From Cyanoderma ruficeps (Eukaryota; Chordata; Aves; Passeriformes; Timaliidae): a stretch of 64,000 bases of DNA. Below the pieces are notes generated by a model. That model ran no database searches. It was not told the DNA's origin and saw nothing but the letters and a program-made list of their open reading frames with translations. The stretch is taken from contig VZDJ01007747.1 in NCBI GenBank assembly GCA_008694505.1, positions 41,768,523-41,832,522 on the forward strand, written 5' to 3'. Below, piece by piece: positions 40,591-54,600 of this stretch. A program made the position numbers and the translations under genes. Numbering within the stretch: position 1 is the first letter of the stretch; each line of letters begins with the position of its first letter.

Positions 40591-43500
40591 GAAACCCTGG
40601 TAGAAAGAAAAAAAAAAAGTGGGTTTTTTCCTCTTTTATAAGCCCAGATCTCTCACTTGCTTTTTATCTGCAGAATATTCTAACAAACATATAGATTTCT
40701 GCCTTGGGCTGCAGAATGGGGCTCTGAGCTGATGCACAAACACTCTCCCCTCTCTCACTCTGGCTCTCTTTACCTGCATCTCCCTCCTGCCTTGAATACA
40801 GAAAGACCCTCTAAATACACATAGCAGGTCTCAAACAATTTTAAAATATGGGCAATTTCAATAATTAGATTAACCACCTCATTTCCAGCCCATGTTCAAT
40901 TACATCTCTGCACTCTCTGAGAATGGGGCAGGGGGTGGGGGGTTACACAGACAGAAATCCCTTTGTAATTCATCTTGAAATAAATAGATAACGTACTTTA
41001 ATCCAGCAGAAACCAAGTGAAAATTGAGAAATGAATTTAAAACCCACTTTTCACAATCACCAGGGTGAGAAGTGCAAAAAAAAAAAAAATCATGTTGCTG
41101 CAGCATAGGTGTTTTAAAGAAATGCAAAAGTTTCATAAAGACACTTCCCCTTAAAAATATACATTATAACTGAGCTCATGAAAATATAAATACATAAGTC
41201 ATGGTCCAAACCCACAGAAATCCCTTTTTTCCTCTCCAAGAACCACAAATACTCCCCCTTCACCCTTGAGATGGGAGTTTGAACTCTCCCTTCACCCCTC
41301 CCACCTGGCTAGGAAAGGTCCCCTCTACGCTTTGCTGCTCCCTTCAATTTCCCCATCACAAAGCCTCACAGAAAACACATGGTTATTTTGGTTAAAGCAC
41401 CCTTCTTACTCACTAACCTCACATGTTTCATGAGAACTAATTTCCCAGTGAATAATTAGCCTTTTATACAAAGCCTTTACCCCTTAAACCTGTTTTGGGA
41501 CCATGTAGCAGAAAAAGAAACCATAGAAAATTCCCATTATCCACTCTCCAATCCCAAACATGCACAGTGGGTGTTGCCCAGCAGGGATTCGCCCTGGGAT
41601 GATGGTACAGCCATATCACCTACACAGAGGTCTCAGCTGAGCACAGACCCCTGCACGTGCATCCTCTGCAGCTGCACCGAGCTACTCCCTGTGCACAGCT
41701 GGCTCATGTGTGCATGTGGGCTAGGAAAATTCAGAAAAATAGGAAGTTTCAACCCCCTTTGCTGTCATTTGTTTATCACCACAAACCAAGGAGGGCCGTT
41801 TTCACAGTAGCAGCACAATTGTTGTGGCTGTGACACACTTGGGGTTGCAGCCTGGGGACAGGACGTCAGGATTTGTCTGCTTTTCCAGCAGTTTCAGTAG
41901 ATCCAAGAAAAGATTCTATCCAAACCTGCCTGCTCCTCTGAGTCAAAGGGGTAACACAACTGGATTTATTCCCTGGTCTTTTTGCCCCCATCCTCTCTGC
42001 TTTGGGACAGAGATGACTCTGTGCAGTCCATGGGAGCTATGGCCTATGAAGGCCCCCATCCATCTGCTATGCTCTGGCTTTCCTCAGCTCCAACTAGGCA
42101 GATCAAAGAGGCAGTTTTCAGCTCTAGTCCAGCCTGGCTGCCTCTGTGTCAGGCTGTGAGCAGGTCAGTAGCCCCACTGACCTGGCCCCATGACAGTAAT
42201 TCAGATTAAATTCTGAAAATTAAGGGTTAAAGTGCTACTGAGAAGTTTTGACTCAACCTGAACAAAGTGATGTAAAAAGAAGCTTTGGTGGAACCCCAGA
42301 CCTGCTGGGGTCCTCTGAAGAGTCTAAGAAACTCCCAGAAGGGACAGAAATGTACCAAACACATTATTTAAGACAAGGTAAGTGCTGATCTCTGGATATA
42401 TCTCATGATACTGCAGAGATACTTCTCTGTTATTTCTCTTGTGTAGCTGGTGATGGACATTTCCTGCTGCAGCAGAGGATCCTGGTGGTTCTGGAAGGTG
42501 GCCTGCAGTCACATGGAGGTGCCAGAGCAGATCCTCACTCCATTTGAGCATAGTGTCTCCATCTCCTCCAAAGCACAGGTGTGGAGATATCTGATCATGG
42601 CTGCATGGGGCCATCTCCAGAGCCAGCCCTGGGCTAAGGACCTCACAGCTACCCTGAACCTAAACATCCCACATAGGCTCAAATCAAATGCAGAAGGAAT
42701 TTGCACCTGGGTCTTTCCCTGGCTAGGCTTGTACCTGAGCACATTGCTCAGAAAAAGCTCAGACTTTGATTTCCCACCCCCAATCAGATTATAACATTGT
42801 ATTTTCAGAAAAATGTTCAACAAAGCTTAGAGGTTTTTGAGGGGGAGTTCTGCCTCTGAAGCCCTAAAGACCATCAAGGTTCATTTCATACCTCTCTGGG
42901 TAGAGCCAGCTGGGCAGATTTCTCTGACAGAGCTGCCTCTCAAACTCATCATCAGCATTTTAATCACAGTCACCCTCTGGTATAAACTTTGCTTTTCAGA
43001 CTTGAGGCTTGGCCATGGCTCTTTTTCTAGGCTTTCCTTCTCTCTCTTCCCTCTTTCCTCACCTCCAGCTTTTACCCCTTCCTGCACCAGCTGCTTTCCA
43101 CCTTCCTTAACACCACTTTTCTTGCTTCTCAAGTGTGACTGTCACTCCAGATCATCCTTCAGGAGTGACAAAGCCCCAGGGGCAGTGATAGAAGTGGAGT
43201 GATATAACCTGGCTGATCACAATTTGTGATGTATGGGCATGACAGAAGAAATGAGCTTTACGCAGAGGAATAAGGAAGAGCATCAGGACTGAGAGATGCA
43301 ATAAGGAGAATTGGTTTAAGAGCTAAAATGCTGGGTGGCTCATCTGGGATATGGGACAGATTATGGTTTGAGTTGCTTTTTTTACCTTTCATAGAGTCTT
43401 AGAAATTCAGTGATGTGCCAGCAGTCAGCAGGAAGGGAGATGCTTGATTTATTCCTCAAAACAGCCTCAGGAAGTGATCAGATCTACATCAGCCTTGCTG

Positions 43501-45359
43501 AGAAGGGTCATGAATAACTCAGCAGGGAGTTAGTTTACTCTTAGGAGTGGTGAAATGACTGAAGATGTATTCTGCAGAGGAAATTCTTGTGGGTTCACTC
43601 ACCTTCTTAATAATAAAACAAAATTGAAACAAATTCCAATTTTGAGAGACACTTATCATTAATGTGACTGTTGAATTTGGTAAGGCTAACAAAAGACTGT
43701 AATTAAGAATTAGGCCTTCTAATCAAAATGCCCTCATTCCTCCAGCTGCTCTCAGCATCTTCACCTCTGGACAGGAGTCACAGGTACCTGAAAAGAGAAT
43801 AAGACATGAAGTTACTTGAAATAGTGCAGGCTAGAAGATATGGGGGAAAAATATCTACTTTAAAACCCCTTAAGTTATCCTTTCTCTTCATGAGCAAATG
43901 TAGCAGTAAGGCTACAAAGATGCCGGCTTGCCTATGTTTGCCTAAGCAAATGGCATCAGAAAGTCTATTAAAAACTGCTAAAAAGAGAGAAAGAAACAAA
44001 GGTCCCTTTGTTTTAGCAGCACACCCGCCAATGAAGAAAAAAGCACCACCACAACAGCAGTGGTATGTGTGTCCTCACTTCCTTCACACTTCATCAGAAA
44101 CCTCATTGGCAATCTTAACCCAGTCAGCTGCCAGAACAGTAAAATCACAACAAAAGGTGTGAGATGAGCGTTGGAGAGCAGATGGTGAGGTAGAGGTGGA
44201 CACCAGCTTGGGGGGGCTGTCTCAGCCTCCTTTCCTGCAGCTGGTGCTTCTCACTGCTCTGAGCACAGAGTGGAGAGATGAAAAGCTGCAGGGCAGGCAG
44301 GGGCTGGCTCTGCTGAGTCTGGTGACACAACACCTCCACCACAGAGGTCGGCACCCAGCACCCCTGAACATGTGCGGTCAGATTTCTTCACTTGTTGAGC
44401 TAAGAAAAAAAAAATAAAGAAGAGACTGAAAAGAGCTGTAAACAAACCAGAAGGCAGGCAGTGAACAGCTGGCATCACCTCCTCCATCTGATTTGAGAGG
44501 GATTTTTCTGAAAGCAAAGCCACTGCCATAAATCCCCTCATTTTAAGGGCAATTCTAAGGAAATGAGTCCATCTCATTCTTTAAACTGTGATATCTTAGA
44601 CATGGAATAACTGAGCAGGGAAGAGACATGCATCCCAAGAGTTTTCAAAAAATATCACAGAACTGTAAGTGCTTGAACAGACACAACTGCCAGCAATGAC
44701 AGCTGTTGGTCATTCACAGGTGGTCCCAAGATGCAGAATTCATTTAAATCTGATGATCTGATGCTTTTCTGCAGGATACAACTCTATTATCATGATTTTG
44801 ATTTCACATCAGCTTCCCAGTTATCCTCCTCCATCCTGAGCATGACAGCATGGAGCAGGGATGGAGCTCACTTGTGAAAAAACTGCTGATGCACATGCAA
44901 ATTTGAACACTACACTCAATACAGGTGAAAAAGGTACCTTCCCAAGGAGCCCTGAGGTCTCTGCATCATGAGCACCATGACATGAGCTACTGGGCTCAGG
45001 GACCTCTGTGCATGCACAGGTGTTGCTCCTGAAGGCAAGCCCAGGAGCTGCCTGTGAGAAACCCACAAGACCTGAGCCCATGGTGCCTTGACCTGGACTT
45101 GCATGAAACTGCAGCACCAAAACTTCTATTGGCCTCTCAGAAGTGGGCAAAAGACCCAAATCTTACAAGCTGCTGAGAAGTCTCACGTTTCAGTTCTCAC
45201 ACACCACTTCGCCCAGACGGAGTGACTCATTTGGCCAGTCAGAAATGCAGTTTCCTGATGTTGCAGCAACATGGGGAGTGCAAAGTAAGAGAGGGAGCAT
45301 TACTAGGGTGAAGCTGAGCAAGGCAGAATGATTTGTTGAAATTTTTTTAAGCACAGCAT
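40591..45359. other. Intergenic stretch, no gene seen
   Basis: Open frames are short and carry no recognised domain or splice support. A-rich runs occur (for example 40608-40618, 41076-41089 and 44404-44415). I saw no RNA gene. Confidence 0.5.
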
Positions 45360-45520
45360 AAGAAGGTCTGCCACTTCTGGATCTGCTGAAGTGAGTCCAG
45401 AAGAGGCCATGAAGATTCTGAGAGGGTTGGAGCACCTCTGCTGTGGAGGCAGGATGAGAGAACTGCGGATGTTCAGCTTGGAGGAAACTCCAGGGAGACC
45501 TTCTGGCACTTTCCATCACC
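45360..45520 (+). mobile_element. CR1 LINE internal fragment, plus strand
   Basis: GAGTCCAGAAGAGGCCATGAAGATTCTGAGAGGGTTGGAGCACCTCTGCTGTGGAGGCAGG-type text, together with TTCAGCTTGGAGGA, is characteristic CR1 3' region sequence. It is truncated at both ends. Confidence 0.8.
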
Positions 45521-48500
45521 TAAAGAAGCTACACATATAGACTGATATAATACAGTTCCAAAAGAAACATTTTGAGGGAAAAAAACTCATCTAAATGCAA
45601 GAGGCATCACAGCCAATATATTTCTCAAACATCACTGTATTATTGATAACTGTGGTTTAGTTTGTGAAACTTGAATTTATAATGCAGATGGTTTGGAAAT
45701 ATCTAGCACTTACCTTTGGGAAAAACAACTTCATTTCAACTGTTTGTTAAGTTAGTGCTCGGAACACTGCTGGGAACTATTTCACTCTTAATTCTAAGGA
45801 ATCCTACTTCACTTTAAAGGTGTCTTTTAAATCTCCCCCCTCCCACACAAACAGTTTTTCAGTTTTCTCCACAGCTCTCACAGAGAAAATAGCCACAATG
45901 TACTACTCCTTTCACAATCCCCCCACTGAGAATCTAGTTTTATTTCAAACTTTCATATCTCAAGTACTGAAGCAGCAAGGACCTGAGCCTGTCAATGCAG
46001 GAAGAAAAGGTCTGTGACCCCAGGATCTGTGTTTTTGCCAGTTCTTGTTAAATATCAATTCTGCAATGAAGCTCAATTGTGTGACAAGTGGCACCAGCAC
46101 ATTGTGCAAGGTGGGCCCCCACAGTTGTTCAGGACTTGTGGATGTGTCAGTCACCTCTGGAAACTTTGATTTGAGATTTAAGCCCACACTCAGTTTTCCA
46201 CCCGGGAGCACAGTGACTGACAGCACACTCCTAGGAGCAAATCTGAGCAGGCAGTTTTCTGCAGCCCTCTGAAATCAAAGCAGGTTTTTCCTAAATTCAA
46301 TAGGAAACAATGCCTATACCTTCATTTTGCCAAAAAAACCCAACAAACCCACCAAAACAAACAAACACAAACAAACAAACAATTNACAAACAAACAAACA
46401 AACAACAACACCCCCCCACCCAAAAAAAAAAAATCAAAAAACCTCCACAAAACCAAAACACCTCAAAAAACCCAAACAACCCAACCTGGTTGAAATAGCT
46501 CTTCATTGTTTTCAACTGTAAATTGAGCTCTGAAACGGAGATGAAGAACACTTGGCATTCCGTTTCAAAAGCTGTACCACAGATTCATGTCACTGCACTT
46601 ATTTATAGTTTCCTATTCATTGGGGGGTTTTGTGACTATTTTTGTGACACCTGTTTAAGGGTGTAATCAAGAACTGTTACAGCTGGTCAGGGTTAAAAAA
46701 GATACCATGCTCGGCTGCTCAACACCTTGCTCTGGAAACAGAAGCAGGATGGGAAACAGGTACAGCTGGAGAGACACCAGCAGATCTGGCAGGGCTCTGA
46801 CCTCCTCCTTCAGGCCATTTCCACCACGGGATATCCAGAAGAACCAGCAACTACAACAGGTTATTGTTAAAAGGGCTGCAGCTGGAAGAGGTCATCAGGC
46901 ACCATGCCTATGGTAACTTGTATGTCACAGGAGAAGCTTGTGAACAGAGAATACAAATCTCCCAGTCCTCATCCTGGTGCTTTTCTCTTGGTATTCTGGC
47001 AGATAAACACATCCACCAAGCACACCATCAGCTTCTGTGGTGTGGGATGGCAGTGCTGGCCAGGAGCTCCATGCTGAAAAAAGCCCTTAATTTAATTAAG
47101 CTGTATAGTTCTCTGACTTGCTCAAACAACAGTTTTACACTGTGATCTGGCCCCACAGATAAATGGCACATTTGAGATGCAGTACAAGGCATTGTATCTG
47201 GGTGATTTATAGTGATTTTGGGTGAATGCCTCTCAATCTTTAAGGAAATATGCTTGGAAAAGTTACCAGTTCAGATGTGACAAGGACATGGCTCATAAAT
47301 CAAGAGTGGGGTTGACTTGGCAGGGGTTGGTGCTCCCTGTGCCTCGCTGGGGCCACAGCCTGGATTCAGGGCACACATGGGGACTCAGTGGCTCTTCCTT
47401 TCTTTGGTGAGAACCTTCCACTGTGAGAACAACTTTTTGCTCCCTTCACTCTGAGATGTTCTGTTTCAGTTGTGGACTTTTTCAGGTTGACCGTGAACTC
47501 AGATCTTGCCATAAATTACTCATGTACTGCAGCCAGTCATGAAGCCCATGTATAAAAAGTCATAAAGGGGAAAACAAACTCTAAAATAGTGTCATTGTTT
47601 TGCACATTCATGGCATCTTCACAGGGCAGTGAGTGTGACAGCTGTGTTCAGAGATGAGTATCTGGGCTCCACTGTGTTCATTGAATAAGCAATTCCACTG
47701 TTTGTAGGCATTTCCTGTTATTCCTGCTCCCTCAGAAGGGTGGTCTTACCTCCCTTTCAGGTTGGCTGCCCTTTAAGGAGAGTTTCAGCAGATCTGTTTG
47801 CCTGTGAGGGAGAGCAGCAGACACAGGGACACAGGAAGGAAAGTGGCAGCAGCAATCTGCTTCAAGGGCACAGCATGGGCAGGAGAAATCTGCCAGAATC
47901 CCTTTCTGCACCAACTGTAGCTGAAACAAGAGGTCTTGGAAGAGCTATTTAATCCAGGTGAACCTGGTGAAGCAGGGACAGAGCCAAAACTGAAATGCAG
48001 GAGTCTTCCATTCAAGCTCAGTTTTAAACAGCAGCTTTAACCTTGGTTTTGTGCTCTACATGTACACAGTCTTACCTTGTCCTTTATGTATAGAGGAGTT
48101 CTTTCACAAAGCCAAGCAGCACACAAGCTTTCCAGACAAGGAACAGATCTGAATTTAGTGTTGCTGGGCCTGCAGAGAGGAATGCTCATACTTGCCCTGG
48201 ACACTATGGTCTCCAAGGGGGTCTCCAGGAAGATCTGAAAGATTTTCTACTCAGATGTGACAAAGATCTTTGACACCATTTGTTTCTCAAATCAGAATTG
48301 TGATGCTTTGATGGCTTTAATGGAGGAACAGATAAGCAGAATTAGATTTCATTACTGACATTTGTCTCTAAGAAATGAAAAGAGATGTATTTAAGTAAAG
48401 AGTAAATAACATCATCAATCTCTGTGCTTAATACTTTAAATATAAAGAACTACTGACACAAATGTGAAAGGCCAGGAACAAGGAGATCAGGAAACACGTG

Positions 48501-50088
48501 AAAAATAACCATTATTTATGACCTTAGAAAATTGGTTATTGCTTACCTAAATTAAAGCTATAAGTCACTTCTGCTAGATGAGAATCTGCTATGTCTCATT
48601 TGCCACATTTACATCATAGATGCATCATATTTTTTAATGGAAATGTGACAAGAACACATAATTTGGGATTTTATCTTTCATGTTTGACACCAAGAACCTT
48701 AGTTTAGAGCACAGCTTCTGCAACCACTTCCCAGTGTGTAGGCAAGCAGAGTATGGAGTTCATGTACACATCTGGGAATGATCACTGAACAAACCAAAAC
48801 CATTTCCTTGTTCTGCCAAATCATGCCTTTTCAATATTTTCAGAGATGTTAATCTCCTCCTCTTGACTTCCAAAAGGGCAACCTTTTCTTCAAAAGTGAG
48901 TCAATTGGGACTTATTCCCCTTTAATTAGCGTGTTCATGGTGTACAAGTGGAGTACTACATCATGGCCTTTCCATCTGCTGGGAAATTTTCTAAGTTTTT
49001 TTAGACTGACTTCCCAAGAAAAGGAGGTCTATGTGACCATATGAAGTAAGGGTGCCCTAGTAATAAATGACACTTAAAAAATTTGCACAGCCCTCTGTGA
49101 CAGAGTGGCAGAAATCCAGAGGAAAGATCAGATCTGAGTGAGAAAAGAGAGCCACTGAAGAAAGAAGAGGCATTATCAGTCTCAAATAAAGACTAGAAGA
49201 GTTTAGGAAAGGGGACTGAAACAAGAGCCCCATGTACACTTTGAACTTAATTTTCATGGACCTGGGTTGAGGTTCCTGGGACTTCTGACCAGTGAATTGT
49301 TACTGGCACCTACATGTCCCTGCTCAGCTTTGTTAAGTTTGTCTGTTAGAGGATGGACTAAACTACTTGACAGCTCAGGTTCTGACAACCCAGATTTATA
49401 ATGTAGCAGTAGCAGGAAAAATCTAGAGCCAAGGTTGCAATCAACCACAAAATACAAATTCAAAAAGCTACCAGAAAGAAAAAGCGGACTACATTATTTT
49501 TCAGGGCTTTTCAACCTTCCTCTTATACTCACAAAACTAAAACTAAGAGAAATCAGACAGAATTCAAGGTTTTGAGGGCTCTGGTCTCTATTCTATCCCA
49601 CAGCACAACAGCCCACAACAGAAAGCTTCAGTTGGGCAGATTCACTGAGCACAGCAGCTCAGCACAGGTGGCTCTTCAAACAGACTCACCCTGGGGAAGG
49701 CACAGTCAGAGTGGGGCAAACCAACAGTGTGATGACTTTCAGGTCCCACATCAAGGCTTACAGAAGCTTTCCTGCAACCTGAAGACAACAAGAGAGACAC
49801 TAAACAGCTTCTTATGAAATTGCGTTTCATAATGATCAGTTTTCAGAACTTCAGTGTATTTACTGTCCAGTAGCTTTCAGTATGATATCACACAGGCTTC
49901 AGGTCCTCTGCACAAGCGCTGCTCTGAACACTGCAGGCAGACTATGCAATTCCTCTCTTTCTCTTGCCTTTCCTTGCCTCCCCCAGGCCCTGTAGAAGCT
50001 GATGTTTCCAGTATCTGTGGCTTATTGAAGGTCTCACTCATGAGCCCTGGGAGTAGCACAAGTGCCTGAACACATTATGGAATTATAA
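45521..50088. other. Intergenic stretch, no gene seen
   Basis: The stretch contains a C/A-rich simple repeat at 46329-46490. No splice-supported exon, RNA gene or LTR was recognised. Confidence 0.5.
46329..46490. repeat. (AAAC)n-rich low-complexity tract with one ambiguous base
   Basis: Repeated ACAAACAA units, a C-run and an A-run follow each other. The single N at 46385 lies inside, so the array length may be misassembled. Confidence 0.85.
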
Positions 50089-50791
50089 AATCATAGAATT
50101 GTCTGGGTTGGAAGGGACACTGAGCTCTGAAATGAAGATGAAGAATACTTGGTGTTCCTTTTCCAAGATTTCTAGATCTTCCAGTCCAACCTCCTGCCCT
50201 AGATTAGGTTGCTCAAAGCCCAAATCCAACCTGGCCTTAAGCACTTCCAGGGATGGGGCATCCACAATTTCTTTGAGCAACTTATGCCAGGACCTCACCA
50301 CCCTCACAGGGTACAATTTCTTCCTAATATCCAATCTAAACTTGTCTTCCTGTTTAAAGCCATTCCCTCTTGTCCTGTCACTCCATACCCTTGTCCCGAG
50401 TCCCTCTCCAGCTCTCTTGTAGGCCCTTTAGGCACTGGAAGGTGCTGGAAGATCTCCTGGAGCCTTCTCCTCTCCAGGCTGAACACCCCAGCTCTCTCAG
50501 CCTGTCTCCACAGCCGAGGTGCTCCAGCCCTCTGAACATCTCTGTGGCCTCCTCTGGACTTTATCCAGCAGATTCATCTGCTGCCTATGTTGGGAACCAC
50601 AGAGCTGGATGCAGTATTTGAGGCGGGGTCTCACCACAGCAGAGCAGAGAGGCAGGATCCCCTCCCTTAGCCTGCCCACCCTGCTGGTGATGCAGCTCAG
50701 AACAGGTTTGACTTTCTGGGGTACCTGTGCAAATGGCCAGGTCACGTCCAGCCTCTAATCCACCAGCATCTCCAAGTCCTTCTGAAACTCC
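50089..50791 (-). mobile_element. CR1 LINE 3' part, minus strand, about 700 bp
   Basis: ATCATAGAATTGTCTGGGTTGG, GATGGGGCATCCACAATTTC, CTCCAGCCCTCTGAACATC and the region to about 50791 follow the reverse complement of the CR1 3' end. A segment of about 50 bp (50121-50170) is foreign to CR1. The 5' side ends at an LTR. Confidence 0.88.
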
Positions 50792-51123
50792 TGGGGGTCC
50801 GAGCCCAGACGATCAGACCCCTTTGAGTTTCCTCAGGACTCTGCCCCGATAATGACTTGATAGAGAGAGGCAGCCTTGATCCAGTTGTCCAGAAACAGAA
50901 TTTAATAATGCAAAAGTAACAAACAATAAGGCGCCCACTATATATGGAGTGAACCGTAAAACTGTAGTAACAAGGGGCCAAAGGCAAGGCCCAGGGCCAG
51001 ACAGGGCCATTAGGCCCCCTGGTGAGGGGAGGAGTTAAGGCCGAGTCTGAGGGGAAGGGTCCAATAGGGGAGAGTGGTCAGGAATATTAAAACTCCTGCA
51101 CCAAAAATTGACCTACGGTAACA
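50792..51123 (-). mobile_element. Solo LTR, minus strand
   Basis: Read on the minus strand it starts TGTTACCGTAGG, has a TATA box (CCATATATAG) and an ATTAAA signal, and ends in GGACCCCCA. The length is 332 bp. It abuts a CR1 copy. I could not find a target-site duplication, so the ends are tentative. Confidence 0.6.
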
Positions 51124-51587
51124 CAAAGAACAAGGAACCTTCTAGAAATGATTTGCATGGTTGAACTGAGGGAGTATGTGAGTAAGCCTTCTGCTTACTG
51201 TACATAGAAAGGGGTTTTCCAGGGCATCAAGCAGGGATTTTCTTCTTCCCCAGGGAAACCACTCTCTAGATCCTTCTCAGCAAAGCTACTCTCACTCCTT
51301 AAAAATCAGGAATATATGAGGAAAATCTCCTAGACAATGTGTACATTACAACCATTTCCATGTTGAATGGACTCATTTTCCACTTCCAAAAAAGGAAAAC
51401 CAACCCAAACCAAACCAACAGCAACTAACGTCTGGAATAATTTTTTTAAACTGTAGATAGGCCTACAACAGTTTCCTACACTCCTGTTTTGGGGCATTCT
51501 AATTCTGTTCTAAACAAATATTTAAAATCACACCAGTTCTACATCAGTCTTTTGTGGTTTTATTACTATTGTGCCTTCACTTAAAAT

Positions 51588-51650
51588 TTTTCAATGGCCA
51601 GACTTGATGATCTTAAAAGTATTTTCCAACCTTAACAATTCTATAAAATG
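51588..51650 (+). mobile_element. CR1 LINE 3' scrap, plus strand
   Basis: GACTTGATGATCTTAAAAG, TTTTCCAACCTTAACAATTCT and a final CTATAAAATG match the CR1 3' tail. Confidence 0.7.
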
Positions 51651-54600
51651 TTTTATCAAAATGCTTAAGATGTAAGCAATTTTGATATTTAGCCTAGTTG
51701 CACAGCACTCTCTAAGAAGTACATCTGAAATCACCACAAAATCCATCCTGCAGTTAACAGTTGGCAGCCCTCTCCTGGGTAACAGGGAAAGTACAAGAGC
51801 TTCCATCCATCCCATAAATATCTTATGCCAAATGTAAGATGAATCCTGAAAACAACACAATTGATGAAGACTTGACACTTTCAGGATTAAGGTTGCCTTT
51901 GCCATGTCAAAGGGAATCTTTAAGTTCAGACCACTTCTTCCAGGCTGAGCATTGCAGATGCTGTGCCAAAATAGGTGCTGCTACCCCCAGACAGCAAAAT
52001 AAGTGGGAAAACTGCAAAGATTGAAAAACCTTCCCTGGGGTTGTCACTGAAGATGTAACTATGAGAAGTCTAGGACTGGATCTCAGTTCAAGTAGACAGT
52101 GCCTCTTAAAACCCATTAAACCAAACAACAACAAAAATCCCAAAACAAACAAACAAACAAACAAACAAACAATTTCCAAACAAACTTATTCAAGCCAGTT
52201 AACAGCAGACAACAGGGTTCATGAAAAAGTCTGAAAGTGCAAGCTACAGAGGAATATTAACAGTAGACTTACTGACTTACTTATCTGGTGCTTATTTTGT
52301 TCCATGTGAGAATGGAGTTATGGAATGGACTTATTATGGAATTAAGTGTGATATTAGAGACAGGGCACAATTAACAACCCAACCCAATCGCTGAAAAAAA
52401 GGAACCTGTAGGTTAGAGGCTGCAAAAGAGGGGTAAAACTCAGAGCACGCCACAATCCCATCCCATGCAAGAGTTCTGACATGATGACAAACCGCATTTA
52501 TAAATAACACAGTCTCAGCTGAAGTTTTACACTAGAATTTATTAATTCTACATGAGTATTTATCAAGGGAGATGGTAAGGTGTCCAGTTGCAGTGTAACC
52601 ATGACTTAAACATTAACAAAGAGTATTTCTCATGTCTGAAGCAATGCAAGATAATTCTAGCAAACTGGTGTCAAGTGCTGATGAGAATAAACCATTCTGA
52701 AAAATTAAATAGTATTATAGGTACTCGACCCAAAGCAAGCACCAATAGATACCAATCTAGTCAGTCCAGATTTAATTAAAATAGGATCAGTTTAAACATT
52801 ATGTGAGACAGCATCACTCCAGGAGTGTAGCCCCAACAAGCAATTCCAAACTGAGGATCAGTATGCTGCTGATTGGCATGGAGTGCCATTAGTTTCCAAT
52901 ACAGGAATTAATTTTCCAATAAAAACTTTATTTTTATGACATACAATGGTCCTGGTGGCTCATCTTTTAGAGATTCTGCATGCTGTGGTATAAGTCATCC
53001 AAAACATTTCAATATTCTAGAGTTATTGATTCATGCAGTTTAACCTCTTCAAGCAGAGGAGTTAAAGATGGACACAATAACTTGAGTTGATTCACACAAG
53101 AAAATCCAATGACTAAGTTCTGGCCATTAGATGAAAGCCCTTCTTGCACCCAAAATACATGAATTTCCAGTGTTTGTAGCAGAAGAGGCATTTACAGAGG
53201 AAAATTGCAGTTTGCTCAAGTGTACTGAACTGTAAAAACAGCTACGTAGAGAAAGATAGATGGAACAATATTGTCTATGAAAAACTTCCCACCCAGTTAA
53301 AAAAAGGCCAATTGCAGCTAGGCCTAACAAGTCTATGAAATGTTACTGTCATGGGCAGTATTCACTATATTTCAATTTGCATAACTTCTCACTGTCTTGT
53401 TTCAAAGACAGACTTTATATGAATTAAGGACAGTATTTTATGTATGTTTTCCTTGAATTAGCAGTGAACTGCACCGCCTTTTTGACAGCCATAACCCAAC
53501 CAAGTGCACACTACAAAAAAAGCCCTAAAAACTTTATAATGTAAAATTTAAAATTAGGTTTTGTTCACCTTTTTCTTGCTGACCACTATAATGAAAAGAT
53601 TGGATTATAGGGAGTAAAAGTCTGGTTGGCCAAGTAACAGCTATTGTGCCTCCTGGAGCCATCCTGAACCCTGCTGTGTCCTTGTCCTCAATATTTTACA
53701 GTAGCTGATGAATTGCATGGAAGGAAATATATTCTTGGGGCAGCTTCAAATATTTACTCTTTGTTATTACAAGATCCATTTCCATTCCTTGATGTTGTAA
53801 AAAGGCTGACAGGACTTAAGATTCTTTTTTCTTTGTAAATTCATCACATCTTAGTTCTCTTTTCATATTATTGCCTTTTTTCTGGCTCATTAAGCCAATT
53901 TCCCACCTCTTAAAGATGTAGTCCCTCTGGGCTCAATCCTTGTCAATATAAAGTTATGCTGCTACAGCTGAGTCACCAGGGATGAATGCAGAGCTACAAT
54001 AACCTCTTACCCCAGTCTAACACTTGTAGTGCAGTTAAACCCAATAATTCATTTACCCCAAGAGAGAAACACCCTCAAAAACAAAGACACAGAATTCAAA
54101 ATATTTGTCTCTGTTTTGGAACCTCAAAGATTCACTCTGCTCAGGTTTTCTGCATGGTCATAGGATGATGATTAATATATTGGACATGAAACAGGCAGGG
54201 TTCCTAACCAGTAACACGGCTGGGGAAGGCAAAGCAGCACCTCGAGCATGGCAATGTCACCTGCTTGGATGCAGCTCCTGGCATTCCCCTGCTGTTCCAT
54301 TAGCAAATAGCACGGGAGCCCAGCTCCAGCTTTGCCAGTGTCCCACGGCCAAGCACAGCACAGCCTCACCTGCTTCCCTGAGCCCAAACAAGGCCAAGAC
54401 GCCCTGATCCACAAATGGGGACAGCAGCTGCTGCTGTGGTTGGTTGGAAGCACAGCAACTTCAGAAGTGCTGGGTAACCACTTTTAAAAACCCTGATCTG
54501 GTATATTTTCAGCTTCAAACCACATAAAAATGTACAGACACGCATAGCATTTTTATTTTTATNATAAACTGATGTGTCTCTCACTTAAATTCCAGCGAGG

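Noticed and set aside
46329..46490. Possible CRISPR-like or satellite array
   Set aside because: The units are only four bases (AAAC) without spacers. It is a simple repeat.
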